From the NCBI RefSeq assembly GCF_026191635.1, contig NZ_JAKRRW010000026.1:1-64000 (forward strand): a DNA stretch of 64,000 bases. The letters run 5' to 3'. Under the pieces are notes generated by a model that worked only from the letters and a program-made list of their open reading frames with translations, was not told the origin of the DNA and did no database searches. The translations under genes and the position numbers were made by a program. Positions 1-8,697 of this stretch are shown one piece after another; the first letter of the stretch is position 1, and each line of letters starts with the position of its first letter. This stretch comes from Photobacterium obscurum (lineage in GTDB: Bacteria > Pseudomonadota > Gammaproteobacteria > Enterobacterales > Vibrionaceae).

Positions 1-1170
1 TTTCAGGCTCGGCTTGTCGCTGGCGATACTGATCCCCGGCAGCACCGTATCCAAACTGATGCTTAACTGTGTCGCTGCGGTGTTGTCATTACCGGCACTG
101 TCAGTGAAACTGTTCGCTGCGATATCCACGGTTGCTGCCGCAGTACGATCCGCATCCGGCGTAAAGGTCGCCGAATAACTGGTGCCACTGCCACTAAAGC
201 TGCTCAGGCTACCACCGACCACATTGATATCACTTTCAGCAAAATCAGAACTCGCCTCGCTCAGAGTGAAGCTCAAACTAGCAGTCTCACCGGCTTTCAG
301 GTTCGGCTTGTCGCTGGCGATACTGATCCCCGGCAGCACCGTATCCAGACCAATACTGAGCCCGGTCGCCGCAGTATTATTGTTACCCGCGCTGTCGGTG
401 AAGGCATTGGCCGCCACATCAATGGTCGCCGCTGCCGTGCGGTCATTATCCGGGGTAAACATCGCCGAATAACTGGTGCCGCTACCACTAAATCCGCTTA
501 ACGAACCACCGACGACAGTAATATCGCTGACAGAAAAGTCGCTACTGGCTTCACTCAAAGTAAAGCTCAAGTTGGCAGTCTCACCGGCTTTCAGGCTCGG
601 CTTATCGCTGGCAATACTGATCCCCGGCAGCACCGTATCCAAACTGATGCTTAGCTGTGTCGCCGCAGTATTATTGTTACCGGCGCTGTCGGTGAAGGCA
701 TTAGCGGCCACATCAATGGTCGCCGCTGCCGTGCGGTCATTATCCGGGGTAAACATCGCCGAATAACTGGTGCCGCTACCGCTAAAGCCGCTTAGCGAAC
801 CACCGACCACAGTGATATCACCATCTGCAAAATCGCTACTGGCTTCACTTAAGATGAAGCTCAAGCTGGCAGTTTCACCCGCCTTGAGGCTCGGCTTGTC
901 ACTAGCGATACTGATCCCCGGCAGTACCGTATCGAGGCTAATCGACAATTGCGTCGCCGCGGTGTTGTCGTTACCTGCGCTGTCGGTGAAGGTACTACCT
1001 GCTACATCAATGGTGGCTGCCGCGGTGCGATCGGCATCCGGTGTAAACGTCGCGCTATAACTGGTACCACTACCACTAAAGCCGCTCAGTGAACCGCCGA
1101 CCACGGTGATATCCCCGACCGCAAAGTCGCTACTGGCTTCGCTCAAAATAAAGGTCAAGCTAGCCGTTTC
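1..1170 (-). repeat. Tandem 294-bp repeats encoding 98-residue Ig-like domains
   Basis: Units repeat in frame every 294 bp and are very similar at the nucleotide level. The same segment encoding 'SGSGTSYSA' recurs near 180, 474, 768 and 1062, and 'GISIASDKPSLKAGETA' recurs at the same spacing. At least four copies lie in the window and the array continues past position 1. Long near-identical in-frame repeats favour copy-number change by recombination and can collapse in short-read assemblies. Confidence 0.9.
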
Positions 1171-3744
1171 ACCGGCTTTCAGCTCGGTCTGATCACTACC
1201 GATAATAACTGTCGGAGCGACAGTATCACCTATTGCTACAACAGTAACGGTTGAAGTCACAGCAAGAGCACTATTTACGTTGTCATTTGATCCGGTGTTG
1301 CTGCCGCTGTCCGTAAGTGAAGTAATGGTAATCACACGGTTTAACGTATTAGGGTTCAAGCTGTTATTTGAATAGGTGATTGCATTAACAAGCGTTTGCA
1401 ATAGTGCAGGGCTAAGAGTAGCTCCAGAGAAGCTTACAGTTGCAGTTGTACCATCCACAACTACTGACACATTGAGGCTATTGGTAGTCGTTGACCCAAC
1501 ATTAAACCCATTGGTCAATTGCACATTTGAACCATCAAAACCGAGAACTTCGCTAGCACCGTCGTTTACATTAGTGACAGTCAGAGTCATTGCGGTAAGT
1601 GTCTGCCCACTTTCTACAGTGGCAGCCATAGCGCCACTGAACAGGCTTTGTGCAGCACCACCTTCGCTGAAGGTCGGATCTCTGCCTGTAGCAGAAAGCG
1701 TTGGTTGATCATTAGCGGCTGTGAACACAATGGTTCGAGTATCACTGGCTACAGCATCATTTTTATCTGTCGCAGTAAATGTGATGGTGCGATTGGACGT
1801 AACAGGATCATCAGATGTATTGCGGTAATGAATGGCTCGTAGTACTTGTTGAACTAACACATTGGTAGCATTGCTATTAAAAGTGACAGTGAGAGCCGTA
1901 TCATTGGTCACAGTACCTTCACTGGCACTCAAAGTCCCTATAACAGTTGTATTATCTCGTATATTGGTTCCGTCGGTATTAATGGAGCCAACAATATTAT
2001 CCGAAATAGATAGCTCATCACCCGCTTCATTATTAGCGGTAATCTGTACCATCAACTTACCGTTATCCCAATCGGCATCACCATCTTCATCAGAAAGAGT
2101 TGCAGACGCATCTATCTGGATGGCAGCATCATTTTCAATATAAGCTAGGTTAGTATCGTTTATAGTGATGGTAGGAGCTTCATTTGTAGCTGTGTTCATA
2201 CCCGCGATAGAAAAATCAATCAAATTAAAATCAAATTGTTTATCTCCTGTACTCACAGTATAAAAAACTTCAAATTCATCAACATTAACACCTGAAAAAT
2301 CAGCCCAACTTATCGATGTATAGTCGGTAATATAAGTATCTGATGGAGGGGTGTATGGCGTTGATTGAGCAACTGTAACTCCGTCTTTATACCCTTTAAC
2401 TGTTATATCTTTGAAATTATTCGTTGTAGCTGCTCCGCCTGTTTGATATTCACCTAATGTGATATCTGTTATTTGAAAATATCCAGAAACGGTCATATTG
2501 ATTTTAATAGAGGATGTGAATGATGATGCTGCAGCACTGGAGTCATTAATATAAGCTCCGTATTGATCTGCTCTAAGCGCGTTGTTAGCACCAGATCCAT
2601 CCGACCTTGTTAAATTAAAGTACCCATCGTTGGTTTGACCAATATTATTGATGATTGCTATACCGGCAAATGTTTGAAGTCCACTCGGAGCTTCTCCTAA
2701 AGCTGAGGTGGTCAAGTCTATTTTTACAGGTTGGGTATCATTAGCACCGGACTTATCTTCTTCATTTTTATCATATCCCGTTACATAAACATCATAACTT
2801 GTTTCACTGCTCACCCCATTTATTACCGTAGTAAAAACTGTGTTAGCAGCATTACTACCGTCTGTTGAGTGCTTGATTATTGCCGCATTATCATCTCCAT
2901 CAGTACCACTTTGCACTTGAACATTGGTAGGAGCAGTTGCTCCATCAGGTAATACGACATAATTCGCTCCCCCCTCCAAATTCAACTCAACATTTAACGT
3001 TCCACCTCCAGGCGAAATATTCGTAATTTCTGGCGGAGAGTTAAATACAGGTGTAGCCAACACATGCGAGTACTGAATTTCTGATTCCGAAGACCAAAGC
3101 TTTATTGAGTCAATCTTTCCTGTCGAAACTTCTAGCTCCCAATCTCCTCCTAATAAAAAATCACCTGTTAAGTCATCTGATGCTGCAACATCAACATGAG
3201 CTTGGTTAGCGATAAATTCAATTAAAGCTTCACCCGCTTTCCCTGCTCCGAGATTACAACCATAAAGCAGTACATCAGCACCTTCTTTTAAGGCGTAATT
3301 TAATGACGGAAATGTATCTGTTTTTTGTTTTAAAAATTGTTCAGTTACTTGGCTGTTACCTAAATAAATAATCCCGTCATCTGCGTGTGAGACAACGTGC
3401 AATACATCGAGGTTTTGATATTGATATAAAATTTGGGTTAGTTGCTCTAAACCATCCTTTTCTGACGCTATTTCTTTAATTTCGGCATTTTGCTTTAGAT
3501 TTTTATAGAACAAGTGTTTATCAGGGACTGCTGCATCAATAATAATAAGTTCGTTGACCTGAGCAGGGGCAACTGACTCTAAATCATCTTGCCTGACAAC
3601 ATTAGACAGAGGCTTTTCATTAGGAAACGATGTAATACCTATATTTTTACTGCCAATATAAGTATGAGCACCTGCTGCTGACGCGTTGCCCAATCCCATT
3701 AGCAGCATAGCCGCCACGATAATGCTTGGTAAGTACTTGTTCAT
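1..3744 (-). CDS. Giant DUF4347 / Ig-like repeat surface protein (C-terminus beyond window)
   Basis: The frame is open from an ATG at 3744 to the window edge (1248 codons), so the C-terminus is missing. Residues 1 to about 23 form a Sec-type signal peptide ending in ASA. Residues about 64-215 look like DUF4347: 'ELIIIDAAVPD', 'LHVVSHADDGIIYLG', 'LLYGCNLG' and 'GGDWELEVSTGKI'. This domain usually opens very large secreted repeat proteins of Gram-negative bacteria. Cadherin/Ig-like modules follow, for example 'ENDAAIQID' and 'FSEGGAAQSLF'. From about nt 1170 to 1 there are consecutive ~98-residue Ig-like repeats containing 'LKAGETASLSF', 'GSLSGFSGSGTSY' and 'FTPDADRTAAATIDVA'. Such proteins are normally adhesins or biofilm matrix proteins exported by type I secretion, but the diagnostic C-terminus is not visible. 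Adhesion is inferred from architecture. Confidence 0.85.
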   Translation of the reverse strand, partial: MNKYLPSIIVAAMLLMGLGNASAAGAHTYIGSKNIGITSFPNEKPLSNVVRQDDLESVAPAQVNELIIIDAAVPDKHLFYKNLKQNAEIKEIASEKDGLEQLTQILYQYQNLDVLHVVSHADDGIIYLGNSQVTEQFLKQKTDTFPSLNYALKEGADVLLYGCNLGAGKAGEALIEFIANQAHVDVAASDDLTGDFLLGGDWELEVSTGKIDSIKLWSSESEIQYSHVLATPVFNSPPEITNISPGGGTLNVELNLEGGANYVVLPDGATAPTNVQVQSGTDGDDNAAIIKHSTDGSNAANTVFTTVINGVSSETSYDVYVTGYDKNEEDKSGANDTQPVKIDLTTSALGEAPSGLQTFAGIAIINNIGQTNDGYFNLTRSDGSGANNALRADQYGAYINDSSAAASSFTSSIKINMTVSGYFQITDITLGEYQTGGAATTNNFKDITVKGYKDGVTVAQSTPYTPPSDTYITDYTSISWADFSGVNVDEFEVFYTVSTGDKQFDFNLIDFSIAGMNTATNEAPTITINDTNLAYIENDAAIQIDASATLSDEDGDADWDNGKLMVQITANNEAGDELSISDNIVGSINTDGTNIRDNTTVIGTLSASEGTVTNDTALTVTFNSNATNVLVQQVLRAIHYRNTSDDPVTSNRTITFTATDKNDAVASDTRTIVFTAANDQPTLSATGRDPTFSEGGAAQSLFSGAMAATVESGQTLTAMTLTVTNVNDGASEVLGFDGSNVQLTNGFNVGSTTTNSLNVSVVVDGTTATVSFSGATLSPALLQTLVNAITYSNNSLNPNTLNRVITITSLTDSGSNTGSNDNVNSALAVTSTVTVVAIGDTVAPTVIIGSDQTELKAGETASLTFILSEASSDFAVGDITVVGGSLSGFSGSGTSYSATFTPDADRTAAATIDVAGSTFTDSAGNDNTAATQLSISLDTVLPGISIASDKPSLKAGETASLSFILSEASSDFADGDITVVGGSLSGFSGSGTSYSAMFTPDNDRTAAATIDVAANAFTDSAGNNNTAATQLSISLDTVLPGISIASDKPSLKAGETANLSFTLSEASSDFSVSDITVVGGSLSGFSGSGTSYSAMFTPDNDRTAAATIDVAANAFTDSAGNNNTAATGLSIGLDTVLPGISIASDKPNLKAGETASLSFTLSEASSDFAESDINVVGGSLSSFSGSGTSYSATFTPDADRTAAATVDIAANSFTDSAGNDNTAATQLSISLDTVLPGISIASDKPSLK

Positions 3745-3952
3745 AAGGACATCCTTTTCCATTTACCATTCAGCGGCGTTATCCCGAACTAGATATCAGC
3801 AGTTTCAGAAGAAACCGAAGCCTCTACATCCATATCGGCAAAATCCAAACTACAATACTTTCCTTTTACTCTTGCTTGAGTGTGATGAAATTAGCAGCTA
3901 CACCAGCACAGACAACAGCCAGAGATGTTCCCCTGGCCCTTGTGACTGAAAA

Positions 3953-4600
3953 TTAATTTCGACTTGGAAATAGGCCTTCCACACACATAATGTAATTAAT
4001 GCCCAGTGAGGGCTGCATAATACTAAATGGGTCTTCCCCACCAGTCTGCTTGACTGTGACTGAACCCCCTGTGATACCGCCGCTGCCACCAGCAATATCG
4101 ATCGTAACCGCATCGCTAGCCATTGTGGTGTCAGCGGTACTAGCGAAACCTTTTTCAACTGGGTAGGTAGATCTATCTTGAGCCACATTGCCGGTTGCCC
4201 AATAGTTACCAGCAGGACTGTTTTCCGTACCTATGCCTGAATTAGCTTTCACTGCTGCCGTAGCCGTTGGTGGGCTACTGGTGCTGCTCGTAGGATTAAA
4301 GGTTGCGCTATGGCTATGGGCTGGCATTTGACTAAGTTGTAATGCGTTGACTTCATTGCCTAGCATTTGCGCTTGAATTACATTAACTCGGCCTATACCA
4401 CGCCCCACACCAATAGGTACACGACCTCTCATATCTGGCAGCGCGAAATTAGTACGGCCGTCTCCCCCCCAAACATTACCTAAAATGGCAAAGAGGGCTT
4501 GATTCTGCGAAATGGCTATTAGTTGACCATCACAAAACGCGAAATCTTTTGGCGCGAAGTTCCCACCAAAAAGCTTAATTGAACCCATCATTTCTTCCAT
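3953..4600 (-). CDS. Phage tail collar domain protein (microcystin-dependent protein family)
   Basis: 215 residues. The N-terminus has the hallmark of the tail-collar / MdpB family: 'GSIKLFGGNFAPKDFAFCDGQLIAISQNQ', shown here in pieces as 'KLFGGNFAPKDFAFCDGQL' and then 'FAILGNVWGGDGRTNFALPDMRGRVPIGVG'-type segments, with the ALPDMRGRVP motif at about residues 52-61. A Ser/Thr-rich middle ('SATFNPTSSTSSPPTATAA') precedes a Gly-rich end that closes with 'GINYIMCVEGLFPSRN'. Stand-alone members occur outside prophages, and no other phage gene is present here. GGAGAG lies upstream of the ATG at 4600. The gene is last in a minus-strand run with the formyltransferase, methyltransferase and oxygenase, so it is a plausible target of those enzymes. 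That link is inference; the function is unknown. Confidence 0.8.
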   Translation of the reverse strand: MEEMMGSIKLFGGNFAPKDFAFCDGQLIAISQNQALFAILGNVWGGDGRTNFALPDMRGRVPIGVGRGIGRVNVIQAQMLGNEVNALQLSQMPAHSHSATFNPTSSTSSPPTATAAVKANSGIGTENSPAGNYWATGNVAQDRSTYPVEKGFASTADTTMASDAVTIDIAGGSGGITGGSVTVKQTGGEDPFSIMQPSLGINYIMCVEGLFPSRN

Positions 4601-4620
4601 AACGTGCTCTCCGTTAACTT

Positions 4621-5577
4621 TTAACTAAATTGCATACCTGTTTTAAGTCCAACAACTTGCGAAAAACGGTAACCGTCAAATACACCATCTGAATTGGCCA
4701 CAATATCTAGCCGCACCGCATTATCTTTTAGGGCAACAAACACTCCTTTTTCTGGTGAAATATGAATGATGGTGCCAGGCTTCACTCCGTAATTCGGCAT
4801 GACAGCTGCCGATGCTTGTAAAAGCTGGGCACTGGCTCCACCGAGAGTTAAAATCGCGCCACCATAAATTGGGTTCCCAGCTCGAACTTGATCACAAAGT
4901 GCTTTTGCCGATGTTGATTGCCAATTGATATTGAGATCGGGTTGACTAACCCTAGGAGCCTTAATGGCGGGGACGCCTGCTTGTTTAATGCCTAGCGTTT
5001 TATTTAAATCAAGATCTAGTGCAAAAAGCTGCTCTAGAAGTAAAGGAGTATGCTGTATTACTTTTCCATATAGGCTCTGATGGGTATCGAATTCACTGAT
5101 TTCTACAGGGTACTGAGCCAGAATATCTCCACTATCTATTTTTTGAGTCACACGATGAGCAGTTAATAGCAGTTGTTTCTCGCCGCTTCTGATCTGCCAA
5201 TAAATAGGGTGAGGACCTCGATAATGTGGGAGCGCTGCAGCATGCAGGTTGACAGTGCCATAAGTAGCAAAATCAAATACGGTTGACGAAAGAATTTTTC
5301 CGCAATTAAAAACAATCAGTAGATCTGTTTGCCAAGTATCAAGATGTTTAACCGCTTTTTCATCGTCATTTTCAACATAAAAAACTGGAATAGAAACAGC
5401 ACCAAGTTGAGCTTCAAATTGCATGCGCTCTTGCCCATCAGCACCATAAAGCAACACCCCGTTCAGATACCCTTGCTGATAAAGCCAAATTATTACTGGG
5501 ACTGTTGCGAAGCTCGAGGTCGCCACTGAAACCTTGTTTTTATACATCGAGGAATTAATGTGATGATTATTTTCCAT
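4621..5577 (-). CDS. Formyltransferase paralogous to methionyl-tRNA formyltransferase
   Basis: Predicted 10-formyltetrahydrofolate-dependent N-formyltransferase, 318 residues from the ATG at 5577. That start has GGAG seven bases upstream; the longer frame would overlap the upstream gene. The catalytic triad of the family is present as Asn110, His112 ('VNLHAAALPHYRGPHPI') and Asp148 ('KIDSGDIL'), at almost the positions of E. coli Fmt N108/H110/D146. A C-terminal Fmt_C-like barrel appears to be present (residues about 205-300). The N-terminus is poorly conserved and the SLLP loop reads AALP, so a housekeeping Fmt role is unlikely. Substrates of such paralogues include amino-sugar nucleotides; here the substrate is unknown. 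The stop of the methyltransferase gene at 5586 lies only 8 bp away, so the two are probably co-transcribed. Confidence 0.8.
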   Translation of the reverse strand: MENNHHINSSMYKNKVSVATSSFATVPVIIWLYQQGYLNGVLLYGADGQERMQFEAQLGAVSIPVFYVENDDEKAVKHLDTWQTDLLIVFNCGKILSSTVFDFATYGTVNLHAAALPHYRGPHPIYWQIRSGEKQLLLTAHRVTQKIDSGDILAQYPVEISEFDTHQSLYGKVIQHTPLLLEQLFALDLDLNKTLGIKQAGVPAIKAPRVSQPDLNINWQSTSAKALCDQVRAGNPIYGGAILTLGGASAQLLQASAAVMPNYGVKPGTIIHISPEKGVFVALKDNAVRLDIVANSDGVFDGYRFSQVVGLKTGMQFS

Positions 5578-5585
5578 GTGATCTC

Positions 5586-6833
5586 CTAAGCTAAAGTAGG
5601 CAGGAAGCCGGGAGTACCACAAAGCTTGTAGTAAAACTTGATGTGGTCTCCGCTTCTGACTAACAGATCATCTGGTTCAGGGACTTTGGGGATGAAATCG
5701 ATGCAGATAGACATATCGGCTCGGGGATGACTAATTCCAGAATCATACTGCTCTATATTCTCATCACCGAATACATTAACGCTTGCCGTGGTTAGTAGAA
5801 TTCTTTGATTGATATCTGGCACATCTGAGGGTATTTGAACCTGTTCACACTCAACAATTTCGAATCCATCCCCCAGCGGCAATACAGACATGGTTCTCAG
5901 TTTATCTAGAGTCAACGTGAATACATTACCGAGCTCAATGCGTTCCTGTTGAATAGAAGGGTCAATCAAGGTTGAATGACAGCGGGGTTGCTGCTGCCAT
6001 TGATCATTGTATTCTCGCTGACCTTTAGCCAGGCAAGCATTAATCTCTACCTTCTCTGGCAACATCACGCCGCCCTCTGCAATAAATTGGCTGAGGTGTC
6101 TGGCAAAACTCACATGACCTTCACGACTTAAGCCGTGCTGAAAGGCTTCCATCAACAAAATGTCAATCGGTAGCTCTGGCTGATAACCCATAACATCTAT
6201 ACATAAAATGTCCTGTATATAATGACGAATAGCCAGATCATCAACTAGCCGATTTAACACTTTTACCGCACCAGGCTGGATATCGATCAAAGTTATTGTT
6301 AATTGATCGGAGGTGATGCCTTGCTCACTGCAGTAGCTTAATAAAGGCAACAACAACGGGGCAAAAGGGCCACATGCTGGATAAACTAAATGTATTGTCT
6401 TGCTAGGATTACTCTCAATCTGTTGGCGAATAGATAAATGCAGACCTCGAATAAATGCTTTAACTCTATAAATATCCTTTACAGTATGTACGGCATCATC
6501 AACTGACATCACCTGCCCCGTCGCATTGATATAGGAGGTATGTCGTTCGCTTTCTGTTAAGGCCAGATCTTGATAAATTGATAAAAGCGCTTCTGAAGCA
6601 CCAGCAAATAATTCGACCCAACATTGATGATCTGCATTTGGTGTATCTGCAATTGTCGCTGTCAGCTCTTTAAAAGACGCGCTCAATTTCACAGCTAGCT
6701 CATTTTGGCTGGATATATTTAATGTTGAATCCAATTTCGAACGTAATAGCTGGTTAAATAATTTCTCCAGCTCAGGGTCGACTGAACTCACTGTTGTCAC
6801 TGACGAAGTCTGTAAATCAAGATATTTTGCCAT
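5586..6833 (-). CDS. Class I SAM-dependent methyltransferase, possibly PRMT-like
   Basis: 415 residues starting at the ATG at 6833. Residues about 147-190 carry a Rossmann methyltransferase core: motif I 'HLVYPACGPFAPL', followed by the acidic loop 'LIDIQPGAV' (Asp184). The segment 'DILLMEAFQHGLSREGHVSFARHL...AEGGVMLPEKVEI' (about 228-265) resembles the post-motif region of protein arginine methyltransferases, where a carboxylate hairpin and 'GG-PxxA/V' follow the core. Only one of the two acidic hairpin residues is obvious, so PRMT activity is not assured. The first 140 residues are helical and unassigned. The gene lies in a compact minus-strand run between an Asp/Asn hydroxylase-like gene and a formyltransferase, suggesting a joint modification pathway. 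The target is unknown. Confidence 0.7.
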   Translation of the reverse strand: MAKYLDLQTSSVTTVSSVDPELEKLFNQLLRSKLDSTLNISSQNELAVKLSASFKELTATIADTPNADHQCWVELFAGASEALLSIYQDLALTESERHTSYINATGQVMSVDDAVHTVKDIYRVKAFIRGLHLSIRQQIESNPSKTIHLVYPACGPFAPLLLPLLSYCSEQGITSDQLTITLIDIQPGAVKVLNRLVDDLAIRHYIQDILCIDVMGYQPELPIDILLMEAFQHGLSREGHVSFARHLSQFIAEGGVMLPEKVEINACLAKGQREYNDQWQQQPRCHSTLIDPSIQQERIELGNVFTLTLDKLRTMSVLPLGDGFEIVECEQVQIPSDVPDINQRILLTTASVNVFGDENIEQYDSGISHPRADMSICIDFIPKVPEPDDLLVRSGDHIKFYYKLCGTPGFLPTLA

Positions 6834-6895
6834 AAGCTTATATACACCATTCAGACGTTATATTTGTATTCAGTCATACCGACATCTTCTTATCT

Positions 6896-7504
6896 CTATA
6901 AAACATTCGAGGCCTGATGAACTGACAACCTCAACTGCTCACGCAGCCAGTCATTCGCCACACAATCAATCACCACATGAATGCGATCAACCTTGCCCCG
7001 GTGGTAAACCGCATGCTCCAGATCGGCGTTGAGATACCATAACTCTCCTTCGGCCATATGAACCGATTCACCAGCGACGATAAATTCAACATCAGGATCA
7101 GTCTGCAAACACAGATGCAGACGCGCCTGGCCTTGTGAGACACATAGCCCATGATCACGGTGCGGTGCGATAACCGCTCCCGGACGCAAGCGCATCAAAC
7201 GCACAGACAGAATGGGACAACAGAGTTGTTTCAAAAAGGCGTGAAGTTCGGGACAGCTAGATAAAAAACCATAATTATCAAAATCATCGTTCGACTCAGC
7301 CCCTTCCAATGCAAAAGCCTGTAAAATCGGAGACTTATCCTGATACTTGGCAAGACCGCGCAATGGATATACATCCCACTGACCGTCATAACAAGCACGG
7401 TTGACATGAGGAAGCCACTCGTCAACTGACAATGCTTCGACAGAAGCCAGCAGCTGAGAAGTCTCAGGAGATTGAATTGGGAGGTAACAACAAATTTCCA
7501 ACAT
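6896..7504 (-). CDS. Aspartyl/asparaginyl beta-hydroxylase family dioxygenase
   Basis: A Fe(II)/2-oxoglutarate oxygenase of the Asp/Asn beta-hydroxylase type, about 202 residues from the ATG at 7504. 'RLMRLRPGAVIAPHRDH' gives the first iron ligand His115 with HRD. 'WYLNADLEHAVYH' gives the second His (164), and 'DRIHVVIDC' supplies the Arg (174) expected to bind 2-oxoglutarate. Earlier ATG (7531) and TTG (7537) codons exist. I prefer 7504 because family members begin a few residues before the first conserved strand, but no strong ribosome site decides it. It is the promoter-proximal gene of the run of modifying enzymes. Family members hydroxylate Asp/Asn in EGF-like domains or small molecules; the substrate here is unknown. 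Confidence 0.8.
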   Translation of the reverse strand: MLEICCYLPIQSPETSQLLASVEALSVDEWLPHVNRACYDGQWDVYPLRGLAKYQDKSPILQAFALEGAESNDDFDNYGFLSSCPELHAFLKQLCCPILSVRLMRLRPGAVIAPHRDHGLCVSQGQARLHLCLQTDPDVEFIVAGESVHMAEGELWYLNADLEHAVYHRGKVDRIHVVIDCVANDWLREQLRLSVHQASNVL

Positions 7505-7805
7505 TAGACACCAATATGCATAACAACCCATATGCAATGGTAGTCAATAGCATCATGACAACAAATTTCATCTATCAGAATGTGCATCAAAATACACAAT
7601 ATGCAACATTGCTCACATTTTACTTAAAAACAAATATGATTATCTGGAGAAATATTGGCCTTTATTGTTATCGAAATATGAATTATTAACATTGGCTTAG
7701 GACTTTCCCTATCCCAATTAAATCAGACTAGCCTTCACTACCCACTAACTGGTAAAATCCGCCCCCAACAGAAGTCCCAAATATCAACATAGAGAGTTAT
7801 TCCTC

Positions 7806-8528
7806 ATGGGAAGAAAGTTCGAAGTACGCAAATTGTCGATGGCAAAAACACAAGGCGCGAAGATCAAGGTTTACTCGAAATACGGTAAAGAAATCTACGT
7901 CTGTGCTAAGAACGGTAGTCCTGATCCAGAAAGCAATCTTGCACTACGCCGTTTAATCGAAAAAGCTAAAAAAGACCAAGTACCATCTCACGTTATCGAA
8001 AAAGCGATCGATAAGGCGAAAGGTGGCGGCGGTGAAGATTTTGCAACTGCGCGCTACGAAGGTTTCGGTCCTGGTAACTGCATGGTTATCGTTGATTGCC
8101 TAACTGACAACAACAATCGTACCTTTATGGATGTTCGTCAGTGCTTTGTAAAGAACCACGCAAAAATCGGTGGCCCGGGTACTGTTGGTCACATGTTCGA
8201 ACACCAGGCTGTATTCCAGTTTAACGGTGACGATGAAGAAGCAGTACTTGAAAACCTAATGATGGAAGATGTTGACGTAAGCGACATCGAGTGTGAAGAC
8301 GGTGTTATCACTGTTTATGCGCCACACACAGAGTTTTTCAAGGTTAAGAATGCACTAACAGCAACCATGCCTGACGTGACACTTGACGTTGAAGAGATTT
8401 CTTTCGTTCCTCAAACAATGACTGAAATTTCTGGCGACGATGTTGCGGCTTTCGAGAAGTTCCTTGATGCGCTGAACGACTGCGACGACGTACAAAACGT
8501 CTACCACAACGCTGAAATTGCAGATTAA
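7806..8528 (+). CDS. yeeN: YebC/PmpR family protein, YeeN subgroup
   Basis: 240 residues, full length for the family. The N-terminus 'MGRKFEVRK...AKTQGAKIKVYSKYGKEIY' and the segments 'PDPESNLALRRLIEKAKKDQVPSHVI', 'KAIDKAKGGGGEDFATARYEGFGPG' and 'DDVQNVYHNAEI' match YeeN rather than the shorter-spaced YebC. YebC-family proteins were long described as DNA-binding regulators, and some are now linked to relief of ribosome stalling at polyproline. Which applies to YeeN is not settled. The ATG at 7806 keeps the typical MGRK start. It is monocistronic, with an intrinsic terminator just downstream. Confidence 0.92.
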   Translation: MGRKFEVRKLSMAKTQGAKIKVYSKYGKEIYVCAKNGSPDPESNLALRRLIEKAKKDQVPSHVIEKAIDKAKGGGGEDFATARYEGFGPGNCMVIVDCLTDNNNRTFMDVRQCFVKNHAKIGGPGTVGHMFEHQAVFQFNGDDEEAVLENLMMEDVDVSDIECEDGVITVYAPHTEFFKVKNALTATMPDVTLDVEEISFVPQTMTEISGDDVAAFEKFLDALNDCDDVQNVYHNAEIAD

Positions 8529-8547
8529 TCTGTTTTCACTGTTAAAT

Positions 8548-8576
8548 AAAAAAGCCGAGCTAAGCTCGGCTTTTTT
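8548..8576 (+). terminator. Intrinsic terminator of yeeN
   Basis: GCCGAGC/GCTCGGC stem with a TAA loop, preceded by an A-run and followed by a run of T, about 20 bp after the yeeN stop. Confidence 0.93.
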
Positions 8577-8596
8577 ATTTGTGCTGTAGGCAACAT

Positions 8597-8621
8597 AAAA
8601 AAACGGTGGCCTAAGCCACCG
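8597..8621 (-). terminator. Intrinsic terminator of scrY
   Basis: CGGTGGC/GCCACCG stem with a 4-base loop. On the minus strand it is followed by a run of seven T. It lies about 75 bp beyond the porin stop codon. Confidence 0.88.
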
Positions 8622-8697
8622 AAAAGAACAAGTACATTCTTAATAATCACAAAAATTAGAAAGGCTGTGACAACAAAAAGTCACGTGCATCACTATA

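Noticed and set aside
182..1060. Three consecutive 96-codon plus-strand frames
   Set aside because: They are shadows of the minus-strand Ig-repeat gene; their 294-bp spacing only mirrors its repeat unit.
3686..3949. 87-codon plus-strand frame over the adhesin start
   Set aside because: It overlaps the signal-peptide region of the adhesin in antisense and has no family features.
3953..4600. Prophage remnant, because of the tail-collar domain
   Set aside because: No integrase, capsid, portal or lysis genes are near, and stand-alone collar proteins are common in free-living bacteria.
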